Translations under genes and position numbers: made by a program | Notes under the pieces: generated by a model | The model's database searches: none | Seen by the model: only the letters and a program-made list of their open reading frames with translations | Told to the model about the DNA's origin: nothing | Shown: one piece after another, positions 36,757 through 44,247 of the stretch | How the letters are laid out: the number at the start of each line of letters is the position of its first letter | Position numbering within the stretch: position 1 is the stretch's first letter | From: Arcobacter sp. CECT 8986 | GTDB taxonomy: Bacteria > Campylobacterota > Campylobacteria > Campylobacterales > Arcobacteraceae | DNA: 64,000 nt | Assembly (NCBI RefSeq): GCF_004116725.1 | Contig: NZ_PDKG01000003.1 | Span: 186,001-250,000, forward strand | Direction of reading: 5' to 3'

Positions 36757-37397
36757 AATATTACCTTTGTAACAATAACAAGTAAAATTAAAAGTAGTAA
36801 AATTTTATCTTTACTTGTTATTATAAATTCATCGTTTAAATATATTTTTTTATTAAATCCTCTTGTAATAAAAGACTCTTTTAATTTATAGGATTTTCTA
36901 ATAGATTTAATAAAAAGCATTCCTAAAATATTTCCGAAAGTATAATATGTAAAAAGATTTGTTTTAGCTTGAAATCCTCTTGCTCTTAGTGTACTTTTTA
37001 TACTTTTAAAATCATTTGTAAGATTATCAATCATCTTTAGTGTGAAATAAGTAGTTGATATAAAACTATCTGGAAATTTCAAAAGATTAAAACCCCTTAC
37101 AATATCATAACCTTTTGAATTATAAAAAATTGAGATATTAAATAAAATAATCATATTAGTTCTAATAAATATATTTATTGCTTCTTGGGGTTGATTTTCT
37201 ATATATAAAACAATACTCAATGCTAAAATAAATGAGTTTAAAAAAACTAATGTTTTGAAGATTTTTAAAATATGTGATTTATTATAAAATAAAATTAAAG
37301 CAATTGGGAATAAGTAGTAAATTTCATAAGAGGTAAAACTTACTACACTTGAAAATAAAAATGCGCAAATCAAAGAGATTGCAGGGGAGAATATCAT
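36753..37397 (-). CDS. nikQ: Nickel ECF transporter membrane component NikQ
   Basis: 214 residues with about 5 membrane helices and the ECF T-component coupling motif as STLRARGFQAKT near residue 138 plus a second ITRGFNKK near residue 185; these Ala-Arg-Gly-type motifs contact the ATPases. Start and stop overlap nikL and nikO by 4 bases each. Confidence 0.87.
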   Translation of the reverse strand: MIFSPAISLICAFLFSSVVSFTSYEIYYLFPIALILFYNKSHILKIFKTLVFLNSFILALSIVLYIENQPQEAINIFIRTNMIILFNISIFYNSKGYDIVRGFNLLKFPDSFISTTYFTLKMIDNLTNDFKSIKSTLRARGFQAKTNLFTYYTFGNILGMLFIKSIRKSYKLKESFITRGFNKKIYLNDEFIITSKDKILLLLILLVIVTKVIL

Positions 37398-37879
37398 TTC
37401 TTAACTCTTTTTAAAAAATAAAATATTCCCACAATTACAAGTAATGCAAATATAATTTTTGCAAAATTTAAATACTCAAGTTCTTGCTCTAAAAGTTTTA
37501 CTTTTGCTTTTAATCTTTCATTCTCTTTTTGTAAATCAGATTTAACAATAGCCTTTTTCTCTTTTTGCTCTTCTATTGTAGTTTGTTCTTCATTTAAAGA
37601 AATCTCTTCTCTTGCAATGTGTCCACCCATAGCATCAACAATAACAACAAATTTTTTATTTTTTATATCTAAATTTGCTTCACCATCTTTGTTTGTTTTT
37701 AGTTGATTCAAGATTTTTCCATCTGGTGATTTTACTTTTACATCACAATGTTGACATCCATTTCCATTTGCAAAATATGCATTTATATATAAAGTTCCAT
37801 CTTCATAATCTGTAAATAGATTTAATTTATGAGCAAATAAAGAAGCACTCAATAAACAAAATATTACTAATAATCTCAT
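37394..37879 (-). CDS. nikL: Nickel ECF transporter accessory protein NikL
   Basis: 161 residues. An N-terminal signal sequence (LLVIFCLLSASLFAHKL), a periplasmic beta domain with CQHCDVKVKSPDGKIL near residues 37-52 (a possible metal-binding Cys pair), a short coiled coil, and a C-terminal membrane helix (about 139-157). This matches the NikL component of NikKLMQO systems. Overlaps nikM and nikQ by 4 bases. Confidence 0.8.
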   Translation of the reverse strand: MRLLVIFCLLSASLFAHKLNLFTDYEDGTLYINAYFANGNGCQHCDVKVKSPDGKILNQLKTNKDGEANLDIKNKKFVVIVDAMGGHIAREEISLNEEQTTIEEQKEKKAIVKSDLQKENERLKAKVKLLEQELEYLNFAKIIFALLVIVGIFYFLKRVKK

Positions 37880-38478
37880 ATGTTATACTCTTTTAATAAA
37901 CTTGGCATTGATTTTTTTATATACATTAATAAAAATAGAGTAATTATACCTTCTAATATCATTGCAGGAATATTTGCAGCAATTACAGCATATGATGCAA
38001 TTGCATATTCACTTTTTGCAAATAACAGCACTAAAGCAAGAAGAATTGTGGCAAAAAATACACCTAAAAAACCAATCATAAAAAATTTAACTTTTTCACT
38101 AAATCTTTTTAAAATCCCTAATTTTAATATAATATAGGTTAAATATGCAGGTAAAGCCATCACAATGATATTTGCTCCTAATGAAGTTACTCCACCATAA
38201 CCTAAAAGAGTAGCTTGTAAAATCAAAGCAATTGCAATAGGTAAAAAACTCATACTTCCTAAAAATGCACCAATTACACCAACTAAAATAAGATGAATTT
38301 GTGTAGGGCCTAAAGGAATATGAATAAAAGAAGCGATAAAAAAAAGTGCACTCATAGCTGCACATAAAGATATATCTTTATTTTTCATCTTTTTTAGTGA
38401 ATATGCACACATACCAATAGCTGCAACACCTAATGTCGCAGCTACTTGTACACTTAAAACTCCGTCTGATATATGCAT
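37876..38478 (-). CDS. nikM: Nickel ECF transporter substrate-binding membrane protein NikM
   Basis: 200 residues with about 6 membrane helices. It begins MHISDGVLS; in CbiM/NikM proteins the N-terminal amine and His2 of the MHI segment coordinate the metal. The next metal-contact His is likely in IHIPLGPTQIHLILVGV. It is the S-component of the transporter and is encoded 12 bases behind nikK. Confidence 0.92.
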   Translation of the reverse strand: MHISDGVLSVQVAATLGVAAIGMCAYSLKKMKNKDISLCAAMSALFFIASFIHIPLGPTQIHLILVGVIGAFLGSMSFLPIAIALILQATLLGYGGVTSLGANIIVMALPAYLTYIILKLGILKRFSEKVKFFMIGFLGVFFATILLALVLLFAKSEYAIASYAVIAANIPAMILEGIITLFLLMYIKKSMPSLLKEYNI

Positions 38479-38490
38479 TTTAACCTCTTA

Positions 38491-39216
38491 TTAATAAGCT
38501 TTTATCCAAAGTAAAGCACCATTTTCAATAGGATATTCTTTACCTTCATGCATTTTTGTTCCCTCTTCAATTAAAGCAGCAAATCCCCACCAACCTTTGT
38601 GGTTCATAACAAAAGAGAAGTTTCCATTTTCATCTGTTTTTACAACTTGTGTTATATGAGAATCTGTTGGAGCTTTTAATTTAAACCCATTATATAACTC
38701 AACTTCTACCTCAACATTTGCAGCTGGTTTTCCATTATGTAATACTTTTCCAGTAAATATATTTCCAGCATACAAACCAAATGGTTTACTCATTGGAACA
38801 ATTTCATATTTTAATCCAATTGGTTCATCCCATCCCTCTTCTAAACCATAAGCACTTACAATTACTTTTGGAACATGAGATATAAACTTTGCTTCTGCTG
38901 GTTCAAAATATGGTTGAGGAACTGTAAAAAATTTGTAAACACCTGGTTTTTTTATTTTATAGTTAGTTTTCCATGCTTGATGGTCAAATTTAGTAAAACT
39001 TTTTAAAGGTAAAGGATTTTTCGTACTATTTACATAAATACCAACTGGTTTTACCATTTGCATACCATTTTGCTCAAAAGGGTGAATGAACATTGATTTT
39101 ATCTCTATATTTGCTTGCTTTTTACTTGTTACATTATCTGTACTTGGTGTCATCATAAGAAAATGTGCATTTGCAAAAATAGCTAAAGATGAAAGAAGAA
39201 CTAATATTTTTTTCAT
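38491..39216 (-). CDS. nikK: Periplasmic nickel-transport protein NikK (DUF4198)
   Basis: 241 residues with a cleavable signal peptide (KILVLLSSLAIFANAHFLMM; the residue after cleavage is likely His, a potential N-terminal metal ligand). The C-terminal part has the DUF4198 pattern GKVLHNGKPAANVEVEVELY and TDENGNFSFVMNHKGWWGFA. First gene of the nickel operon. Candidate -10 boxes (TATAAT) lie in the 66 bases upstream. Confidence 0.87.
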   Translation of the reverse strand: MKKILVLLSSLAIFANAHFLMMTPSTDNVTSKKQANIEIKSMFIHPFEQNGMQMVKPVGIYVNSTKNPLPLKSFTKFDHQAWKTNYKIKKPGVYKFFTVPQPYFEPAEAKFISHVPKVIVSAYGLEEGWDEPIGLKYEIVPMSKPFGLYAGNIFTGKVLHNGKPAANVEVEVELYNGFKLKAPTDSHITQVVKTDENGNFSFVMNHKGWWGFAALIEEGTKMHEGKEYPIENGALLWIKAY

Positions 39217-39325
39217 AATAAACCTTTGTTTTTGTTTATTATAAAGATATTAGTGTTAGATGATTATAAGTTTTTAATGTTCTTATGTATTTTTAGTACA
39301 AAAGAGACTTAAAATATAGTCTCTT

Positions 39326-39712
39326 TTAAAATTCTTGAACAAATTCTGCTGCTTCTCTTTGTGCAATTGAGATAGCTTCATTGAATTTTTGAGATTTAAC
39401 AATAGGTAGCATAAGACCTTTTTTCTTGTGTTCTCTAATTTTATAAATACCTTCATCATTTCTTGAAGCATAATAATCATTGAACTCTTCAGTATAAGGC
39501 ATATCCCAAACAATTGCACCTTCTGTTGGACAGGCTTCTGCACATCTTGGAGCATCTGCATGCTCAACACATTCAACACAACTTTCAGGTTTTACATAAA
39601 AATAGTCTTCATTTGGGTTCTTTTCATTACCCTCTTCTAAAATCGCTGCAACAGGACATTCACTTGCACAAGCTTCACAACTAATACACTCATCAGTAAT
39701 TCTAACTGCCAT
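39326..39712 (-). CDS. fdxN: 2[4Fe-4S] ferredoxin, nif-type FdxN
   Basis: 128 residues. Two clusters: CISCEACASECP near residues 10-21, and CVECVEHADAPRCAEACP near residues 41-58 with an eight-residue gap, the Allochromatium-type arrangement. The remaining half is an acidic/basic helical tail. Likely an electron carrier for nitrogenase or FeMo-cofactor synthesis. It has its own -24/-12 promoter at 39748-39763, immediately beyond the clpX stop, making it the left edge of the nif regulon. Confidence 0.87.
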   Translation of the reverse strand: MAVRITDECISCEACASECPVAAILEEGNEKNPNEDYFYVKPESCVECVEHADAPRCAEACPTEGAIVWDMPYTEEFNDYYASRNDEGIYKIREHKKKGLMLPIVKSQKFNEAISIAQREAAEFVQEF

Positions 39713-39747
39713 AACAAATCCTTCTTATAAATTTATATTATTATAGA

Positions 39748-39763
39748 TGCAAAAACTATTCCA
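39748..39763 (-). promoter_or_regulatory. Sigma-54 promoter of fdxN
   Basis: TGGAATAGTTTTTGCA on the minus strand: GG and GC are separated by exactly 10 bases. It abuts the stop codon of clpX and lies 36 bases before the fdxN start. The core is identical to the nifE promoter. Confidence 0.85.
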
Positions 39764-40999
39764 CTATTTATTTATCTCATTATATTTCACTTGTTTTGTT
39801 GTTTTTGATTTTTGTTTTGTATTTATTATTGTTACTTCACTATTACCTTGTACATAATCTTTAGTAATAATACAAGTTTCAACTTTATTATCTGATGGAA
39901 TCATATATTGTAAAGGAAAGATAAATTTTTCGATAATTCCTCTAAGTCCTCTAGCACCTACATCTTTTTCCACAGCAATTTGGGCAATTTCATCTAAAGC
40001 ATCATCTTCAAACTTTAACTCAACTCCATCTAATTCAAATAGTATTTCATACTGCTTAATAATCGCATTTTTAGGCTCTTTTAATACTCTTACTAAATCA
40101 TCTTTTGTAAGCTTATTTAACTCAGCAACCACAGGAATTCTTCCGATAAATTCAGGTATTAATCCAAAAGATATTAACTCTTTTGATTCTATTTCTTTAT
40201 AGTATTCATGTTTTGAGTCTTCATTTAAAAATCCCATAACAGCAGATTTTTCTTTCTCTTTGTCTTTTCTAATTCCAACAAAAGCTCCACCACAAATAAA
40301 AAGCACATGAGTTGTATCAAATAAAATAGTCTCTGCACTTGAATTTTTTCTACTTCCTTTTACAGGAACATAAACATCAGCACCTTCTAAAATTTTAAGT
40401 AAACCTTGCTGAACTCCCTCACCACTTACATCTCTACCACTTGTGGCACTTTCACTTTTATTTGCTATTTTATCTATTTCATCAATATAGACAATTCCTC
40501 TTTTTGCTTTTTCTATATCAAAATCAGCTGCTGCCAAAAGTCTAGAAAGAATAGATTCAACATCTTCTCCTACATATCCCGCTTCAGTTAATGCGGTTGC
40601 ATCAGCAATTGCAAAAGGTACATCCATTATCTTTGCTAAAGATTTTGCAAGAAGAGTTTTTCCTGAACCTGTTGGACCAATTAACATAATATTTGATTTT
40701 TCTAGTTCAACATTTTTTACCATTGGTTTATCTATACGTTTATAGTGATTATATAAAGCAACTGCAAGAACTTTTTTAGCATCATCTTGACCAATTACAT
40801 AATCATCTAAATGCTCTTTGATAGTTATTGGAACATTTAAACCTTTTTGAAATTGCTGTTTATACTCTTTAAAAGACTCTTTTTCCAATACATTAAAACA
40901 CATAGATATACACTCATCACAAATATGTGCTTTTTCACTACTAAAGATTTTTTTTACTTCTTTAATCTTTTTACCACAAAAATCACATGAACTATTCAT
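39764..40999 (-). CDS. clpX: ClpX-type unfoldase inside the nif cluster
   Basis: 411 residues. N-terminal zinc-binding domain (CDFCGKK and CDECISMC, about 5-36), AAA+ module with IGPTGSGKTLLAKSLA, pore loop GYVGEDV, Walker B IVYIDEIDKIA, and C-terminal GARGLRGIIEKFI. The ClpP-docking loop reads MGF within SAVMGFLNEDSK rather than the usual IGF or LGF. It overlaps the SIR2-like gene by 8 bases and sits between nifA and fdxN, as a nif-linked second ClpX (compare ClpX2 of Azotobacter). Whether another clpX exists cannot be seen. Confidence 0.92.
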   Translation of the reverse strand: MNSSCDFCGKKIKEVKKIFSSEKAHICDECISMCFNVLEKESFKEYKQQFQKGLNVPITIKEHLDDYVIGQDDAKKVLAVALYNHYKRIDKPMVKNVELEKSNIMLIGPTGSGKTLLAKSLAKIMDVPFAIADATALTEAGYVGEDVESILSRLLAAADFDIEKAKRGIVYIDEIDKIANKSESATSGRDVSGEGVQQGLLKILEGADVYVPVKGSRKNSSAETILFDTTHVLFICGGAFVGIRKDKEKEKSAVMGFLNEDSKHEYYKEIESKELISFGLIPEFIGRIPVVAELNKLTKDDLVRVLKEPKNAIIKQYEILFELDGVELKFEDDALDEIAQIAVEKDVGARGLRGIIEKFIFPLQYMIPSDNKVETCIITKDYVQGNSEVTIINTKQKSKTTKQVKYNEINK

Positions 41000-41816
41000 A
41001 GTTATTTATAAATTCATCAATACCCATATCAATACTTTCTAAATTATGAGTTTTAATAAATTTATCCTCTTTTTTACTTAATTCTTCTTTGTTTAATAAA
41101 ACAAAACCACCATCTAGTCCTAAAGTTATCTCATTTGCAACCATTCTAAAAGTATCCCTTGAAAAATCAACTCCAAAGAAAATATACTGTTTGCCTTTTC
41201 TAAACTCTTTTATTACCTCAGGAACTGCATATCCACCCATAGCTTCAGTTAACCAGTCCACAAAATCTGCATCTGAGATTATAAAATTCATATCAGGAAT
41301 TATTGAGCCCATAGGTTTAAATAAAATTGGTAAGTCTAAAGTTAACTCTTTTTTATCTATTTTTGTATAAGTTTTTGAGATAACATCATATTTGTAAATA
41401 ATATATCTATCATAATCAGCAGTAATTCTAGAAATTCCAGTAATCAAAAAATGATTTACATCAGAGTAGATTTTTTGTAAGCTATCATCTAAGTTTGTAT
41501 CAATTACATATTTAGGTTTTATATTTTCAAGCCATTTATATACAGATGGTACATCATACTCTTTTGAAGTGTAAATATGATTAGTCATTTGAACAATAAA
41601 ATCTCTTCCTTTTCGTTGTTCTAAACTCATAGCTGCTCTTGTATATTCGTACATTAACCTTGGACTCATAGCTCTATTATTATTTAAAGCTAATATCATT
41701 GAGTCACTATCATAAGGTAATTTTTCTCCATCTTTTGTAAGTGTTTTTTCAAAAACACCCATTCCTAAAAAAGGAATAATTTCTCCATCTTTTAATTTTT
41801 TAATTAACTCTTTCAT
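40992..41816 (-). CDS. SIR2-like domain protein
   Basis: 274 residues. The N-terminus EIIPFLGMGVFEKTL is the glycine-rich entry of a SIR2-like NAD-binding fold, followed by WLENIKPKYVIDTNLDDSL and, near the end, YIFFGVDFSRDTFRMVANEI. No zinc ribbon is present, so it is not a classical sirtuin deacetylase; bacterial relatives are NAD hydrolases or sensors. It has its own -24/-12 promoter and is translationally coupled to clpX by an 8-base overlap. Role in nitrogen fixation is unknown. Confidence 0.7.
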   Translation of the reverse strand: MKELIKKLKDGEIIPFLGMGVFEKTLTKDGEKLPYDSDSMILALNNNRAMSPRLMYEYTRAAMSLEQRKGRDFIVQMTNHIYTSKEYDVPSVYKWLENIKPKYVIDTNLDDSLQKIYSDVNHFLITGISRITADYDRYIIYKYDVISKTYTKIDKKELTLDLPILFKPMGSIIPDMNFIISDADFVDWLTEAMGGYAVPEVIKEFRKGKQYIFFGVDFSRDTFRMVANEITLGLDGGFVLLNKEELSKKEDKFIKTHNLESIDMGIDEFINNYE

Positions 41817-41854
41817 AAAATACCCTATCTTGTGTTTTTTATATAAGAATAATA

Positions 41855-41870
41855 TGCAAAATCTATTCCT
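41855..41870 (-). promoter_or_regulatory. Sigma-54 promoter of the SIR2-clpX pair
   Basis: AGGAATAGATTTTGCA on the minus strand, GG-N10-GC. It differs from the others by A instead of T in the first position. It lies 39 bases before the SIR2-like gene and 10 bases past the stop of the Tpx-like gene. Confidence 0.72.
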
Positions 41871-41879
41871 TTAATTTAT

Positions 41880-42386
41880 TTAATGACAACCAACTCCTGT
41901 ATAAGATTGATAAGCTCTATTTAACTCTACTCTCACAACATCTAAATTAAACTCTTTTTCTAAATTTGTTGGCATATCAATATGATAAATTGCTCCATCT
42001 TTTCCTATAATAAATAAAGCTTTTGTTAGACAATTTTCATATTTACCATTTACTATTTTTGTTCCATATAATGAAGCAAAATCCTCATTTGTATCAAATA
42101 TGGTAATCAATTTTTTAAATTTAGGAGTATTAATTTTTTTATCAAAGATTAAATAAGTAGAAATATCAACTTTTGCGCTATTTATAAATTCATCAAAAAA
42201 ATTAATCTCATCTTTAAACTCTTCATAATTAGGAAAAGATAAAAATATCTGAATTGTTCTTTTTTCATTTGATTTTTTAACTAACAAATCTTTATCATCT
42301 AAATCTTTAACTTCAATATCTTCAGCCATATATCCAATATCAATAAATTCATCAATTAAATCAAACTCTTCATTTTTATAAATCAT
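41880..42386 (-). CDS. Tpx/peroxiredoxin-like protein lacking the peroxidatic cysteine
   Basis: 168 residues. The layout follows thiol peroxidase Tpx: strand [10 protein letters not shown] at 44-53, where Tpx has FPSIDTPVC, then [20 protein letters not shown] and [17 protein letters not shown]. The peroxidatic Cys and the PxxxTxxC motif are absent (the segment reads [11 protein letters not shown]); only Cys119 and Cys167 remain, the latter in a C-terminal GVGCH. It overlaps nifA by 4 bases and so should be made with it. It is not a normal peroxidase; a sensor or NifA-partner role is a guess. Confidence 0.62.
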   Translation of the reverse strand: MIYKNEEFDLIDEFIDIGYMAEDIEVKDLDDKDLLVKKSNEKRTIQIFLSFPNYEEFKDEINFFDEFINSAKVDISTYLIFDKKINTPKFKKLITIFDTNEDFASLYGTKIVNGKYENCLTKALFIIGKDGAIYHIDMPTNLEKEFNLDVVRVELNRAYQSYTGVGCH

Positions 42387-43930
42387 TGTAAAATTCCATA
42401 CTCTTTTATTTTGTCATGTATTTCATCTAAAGAAAATCCCAACTCTTTTGCAGCTATCTCTTGATTTAGATTATTTTTAATCAATGCACTTTCAATAGCC
42501 TCTTTTTCATATAAGTCAATTCTTTTATCACTAACTTGTATAGAGCTATACTCTTTTTTTAAATTATCATCATTTAGAGCTGGTAGTAACAAAAGCATAT
42601 CATGTTTACTAACTCCGCCCTCTTCATTTCCTAAAAGAACAATTCTTTCTAATGTATTTTCTAATTCTCTTACATTTCCTGGCCAAGGATAAATAGATAA
42701 AACATCCATTGCTTCTGGAGTAATTTGTACATTTTTCTTATGATTTCTAATAGCTTTTTCTAAAAAAAACTCAACTAATTGTCTAATATCATCACCCCTT
42801 TGTCTTAAAGGTGGTAAATCAATTGGAATAACATTTAATCTATAATATAAATCCTCTCTAAAATCACCATTTTTAACCATCTCTTCCAAGTTTCTATTAG
42901 TTGCTGCAATTAGTCTTACATTTACTTTTATTGTCTTATTTCCACCAACTCTTTCAAACTCTCTTTCTTGTAATACTCTTAAAAGTTTTACTTGTGCAGA
43001 TGCAGAAATATCACCAATTTCATCTAAAAATAGTGTTCCACCATCTGCTAATTCAAATCTACCTTTTCTTGTCTCTTTAGCATCAGTAAAAGCACCTTTT
43101 TCATGCCCAAAAAGTTCACTTTCAAGCAGACTATCTGTAATAGCTGCACAGTTTAATTTAATAAAAGGCTCATCTTTTCTTTTACTTCTTTTATGAATTG
43201 CTGCTGCAACAAGCTCTTTTCCTGTTCCTGTTTCTCCACGAATTAGTACAGTTACATCAGATTGTGCAATTCGTTGAATTGCATTGAAAACTTGTTTCAT
43301 CTTTTCACTATCACCAATAATATCTCCAAAGTTATGAACTTTAGAATCCCATTCCATTTTATAGTAAAGCTTTAACTCTTTTAATCTCTCTTTTTCTTTT
43401 TTATTTAATAAATATGAGTAAATTGATTGTGCAAAAATTGAAGAAACTATCGTCAAAATCCTAACACAGTCATCAAATCCAATTTCTGTTGTTTTTGTTA
43501 AAGTTGCTCCTAAAACTCCTATTGTTTCATCTTCTATTATTAAAGGAACTGCAACATAAGATAGATTATTTAAATCTCTTTTCCCTGATTTATTCAAAAA
43601 CAAAGAATCATTATGAATATTTTCTACAACAACTGGTTCTTTAGACTCAGCTGCTAGACCAGTTACACCCTCACCTAACTTATAACATGATAATTTTTTT
43701 TGTATTGTACTTAATTCAACAGAAGCAAATACATTTAAGTAACTATCCTCTTCTAAAAGATGAACAGAACAGTTTGTTAGGTGTAGAGAATTTTTCAGTA
43801 TCTTCATAGATTTTTCTAAAGAAGTCTCTAAATCATAATGGTTTGATATCACAGAAGCGATATCATACAGTGTTGTTAATTCTTTTAATGTAAGACAACT
43901 CATACATGCTGTTTTATCAAAAAGTGCCAT
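42383..43930 (-). CDS. nifA: Nif-specific sigma-54 activator NifA
   Basis: 515 residues. N-terminal GAF domain (about 20-180), AAA+ domain (about 205-440) with [25 protein letters not shown] in place of the usual GAFTGA, and [11 protein letters not shown], and a C-terminal Fis-type helix-turn-helix (about 470-515). The interdomain cysteine motif of oxygen-sensing rhizobial NifA is absent, as in Azotobacter, but no nifL is in the window. The N-terminus has an extra C9-x2-C12 pair. The HTH recognition helix ([10 protein letters not shown]) is unlike that of typical NifA. Confidence 0.9.
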   Translation of the reverse strand: MALFDKTACMSCLTLKELTTLYDIASVISNHYDLETSLEKSMKILKNSLHLTNCSVHLLEEDSYLNVFASVELSTIQKKLSCYKLGEGVTGLAAESKEPVVVENIHNDSLFLNKSGKRDLNNLSYVAVPLIIEDETIGVLGATLTKTTEIGFDDCVRILTIVSSIFAQSIYSYLLNKKEKERLKELKLYYKMEWDSKVHNFGDIIGDSEKMKQVFNAIQRIAQSDVTVLIRGETGTGKELVAAAIHKRSKRKDEPFIKLNCAAITDSLLESELFGHEKGAFTDAKETRKGRFELADGGTLFLDEIGDISASAQVKLLRVLQEREFERVGGNKTIKVNVRLIAATNRNLEEMVKNGDFREDLYYRLNVIPIDLPPLRQRGDDIRQLVEFFLEKAIRNHKKNVQITPEAMDVLSIYPWPGNVRELENTLERIVLLGNEEGGVSKHDMLLLLPALNDDNLKKEYSSIQVSDKRIDLYEKEAIESALIKNNLNQEIAAKELGFSLDEIHDKIKEYGILQ

Positions 43931-43965
43931 AATACTTGTCCTTCATTATTAAGTGTTATATTTCT

Positions 43966-43993
43966 ATTATAAATCAATTTTATAGTTAGTAAA
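43966..43993 (-). promoter_or_regulatory. Sigma-70-like promoter of nifA
   Basis: On the minus strand TTTACT (43993-43988) and TATAAT (43971-43966) are separated by 16 bases. No GG-N10-GC element was found before nifA, so nifA appears to be read by the housekeeping sigma factor. Confidence 0.55.
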
Positions 43994-44021
43994 TACCTTT
44001 CTTGTTTATTAATTATTCATT

Positions 44022-44237
44022 TTAATTAGAATTTTTTATTTTTTTACAGATCTCTTCTTTTGGAAGTTTTTTTGCTCCTGGTTTAATCCACCAAATCTCT
44101 CCATTTGATAACTCAACTTCTCCACCCCAATTACTTTCATCATCAAACTCCAAAGATTCAATTGTCTCTTCCATATCTTTTTTTGCAAAATAAAAAAAGA
44201 TTTTTCCTTCTTGTTCTCGTAACATTACTTTTGCCAT
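44022..44237 (-). CDS. nifT: NifT/FixU family protein
   Basis: 71 residues. It matches NifT throughout: AKVMLREQEGKIFFYFAKKD MEE at the start, then WGGEVELSNGEIWWIKPGAK. NifT is a small, usually dispensable nif protein of unknown mechanism, commonly encoded behind nifK. Here it is the last gene of the reductase-flavoprotein-nifT run and is far from nifK. An AAAGGAGAAAAA ribosome site precedes the start. Confidence 0.85.
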   Translation of the reverse strand: MAKVMLREQEGKIFFYFAKKDMEETIESLEFDDESNWGGEVELSNGEIWWIKPGAKKLPKEEICKKIKNSN

Positions 44238-44247
44238 TTTTTCTCCT

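Noticed and set aside
39283-39579. 98-codon frame overlapping fdxN
   Set aside because: It is a frame-shifted reading of the ferredoxin gene; the ferredoxin frame has both cysteine clusters.
40992-41816. Considered as an abortive-infection defence SIR2 system
   Set aside because: It is coupled to ClpX, has a sigma-54 promoter and sits among nif genes; no defence partner such as Argonaute, HerA or a phage-sensing gene is nearby. Kept as nif-linked unknown.
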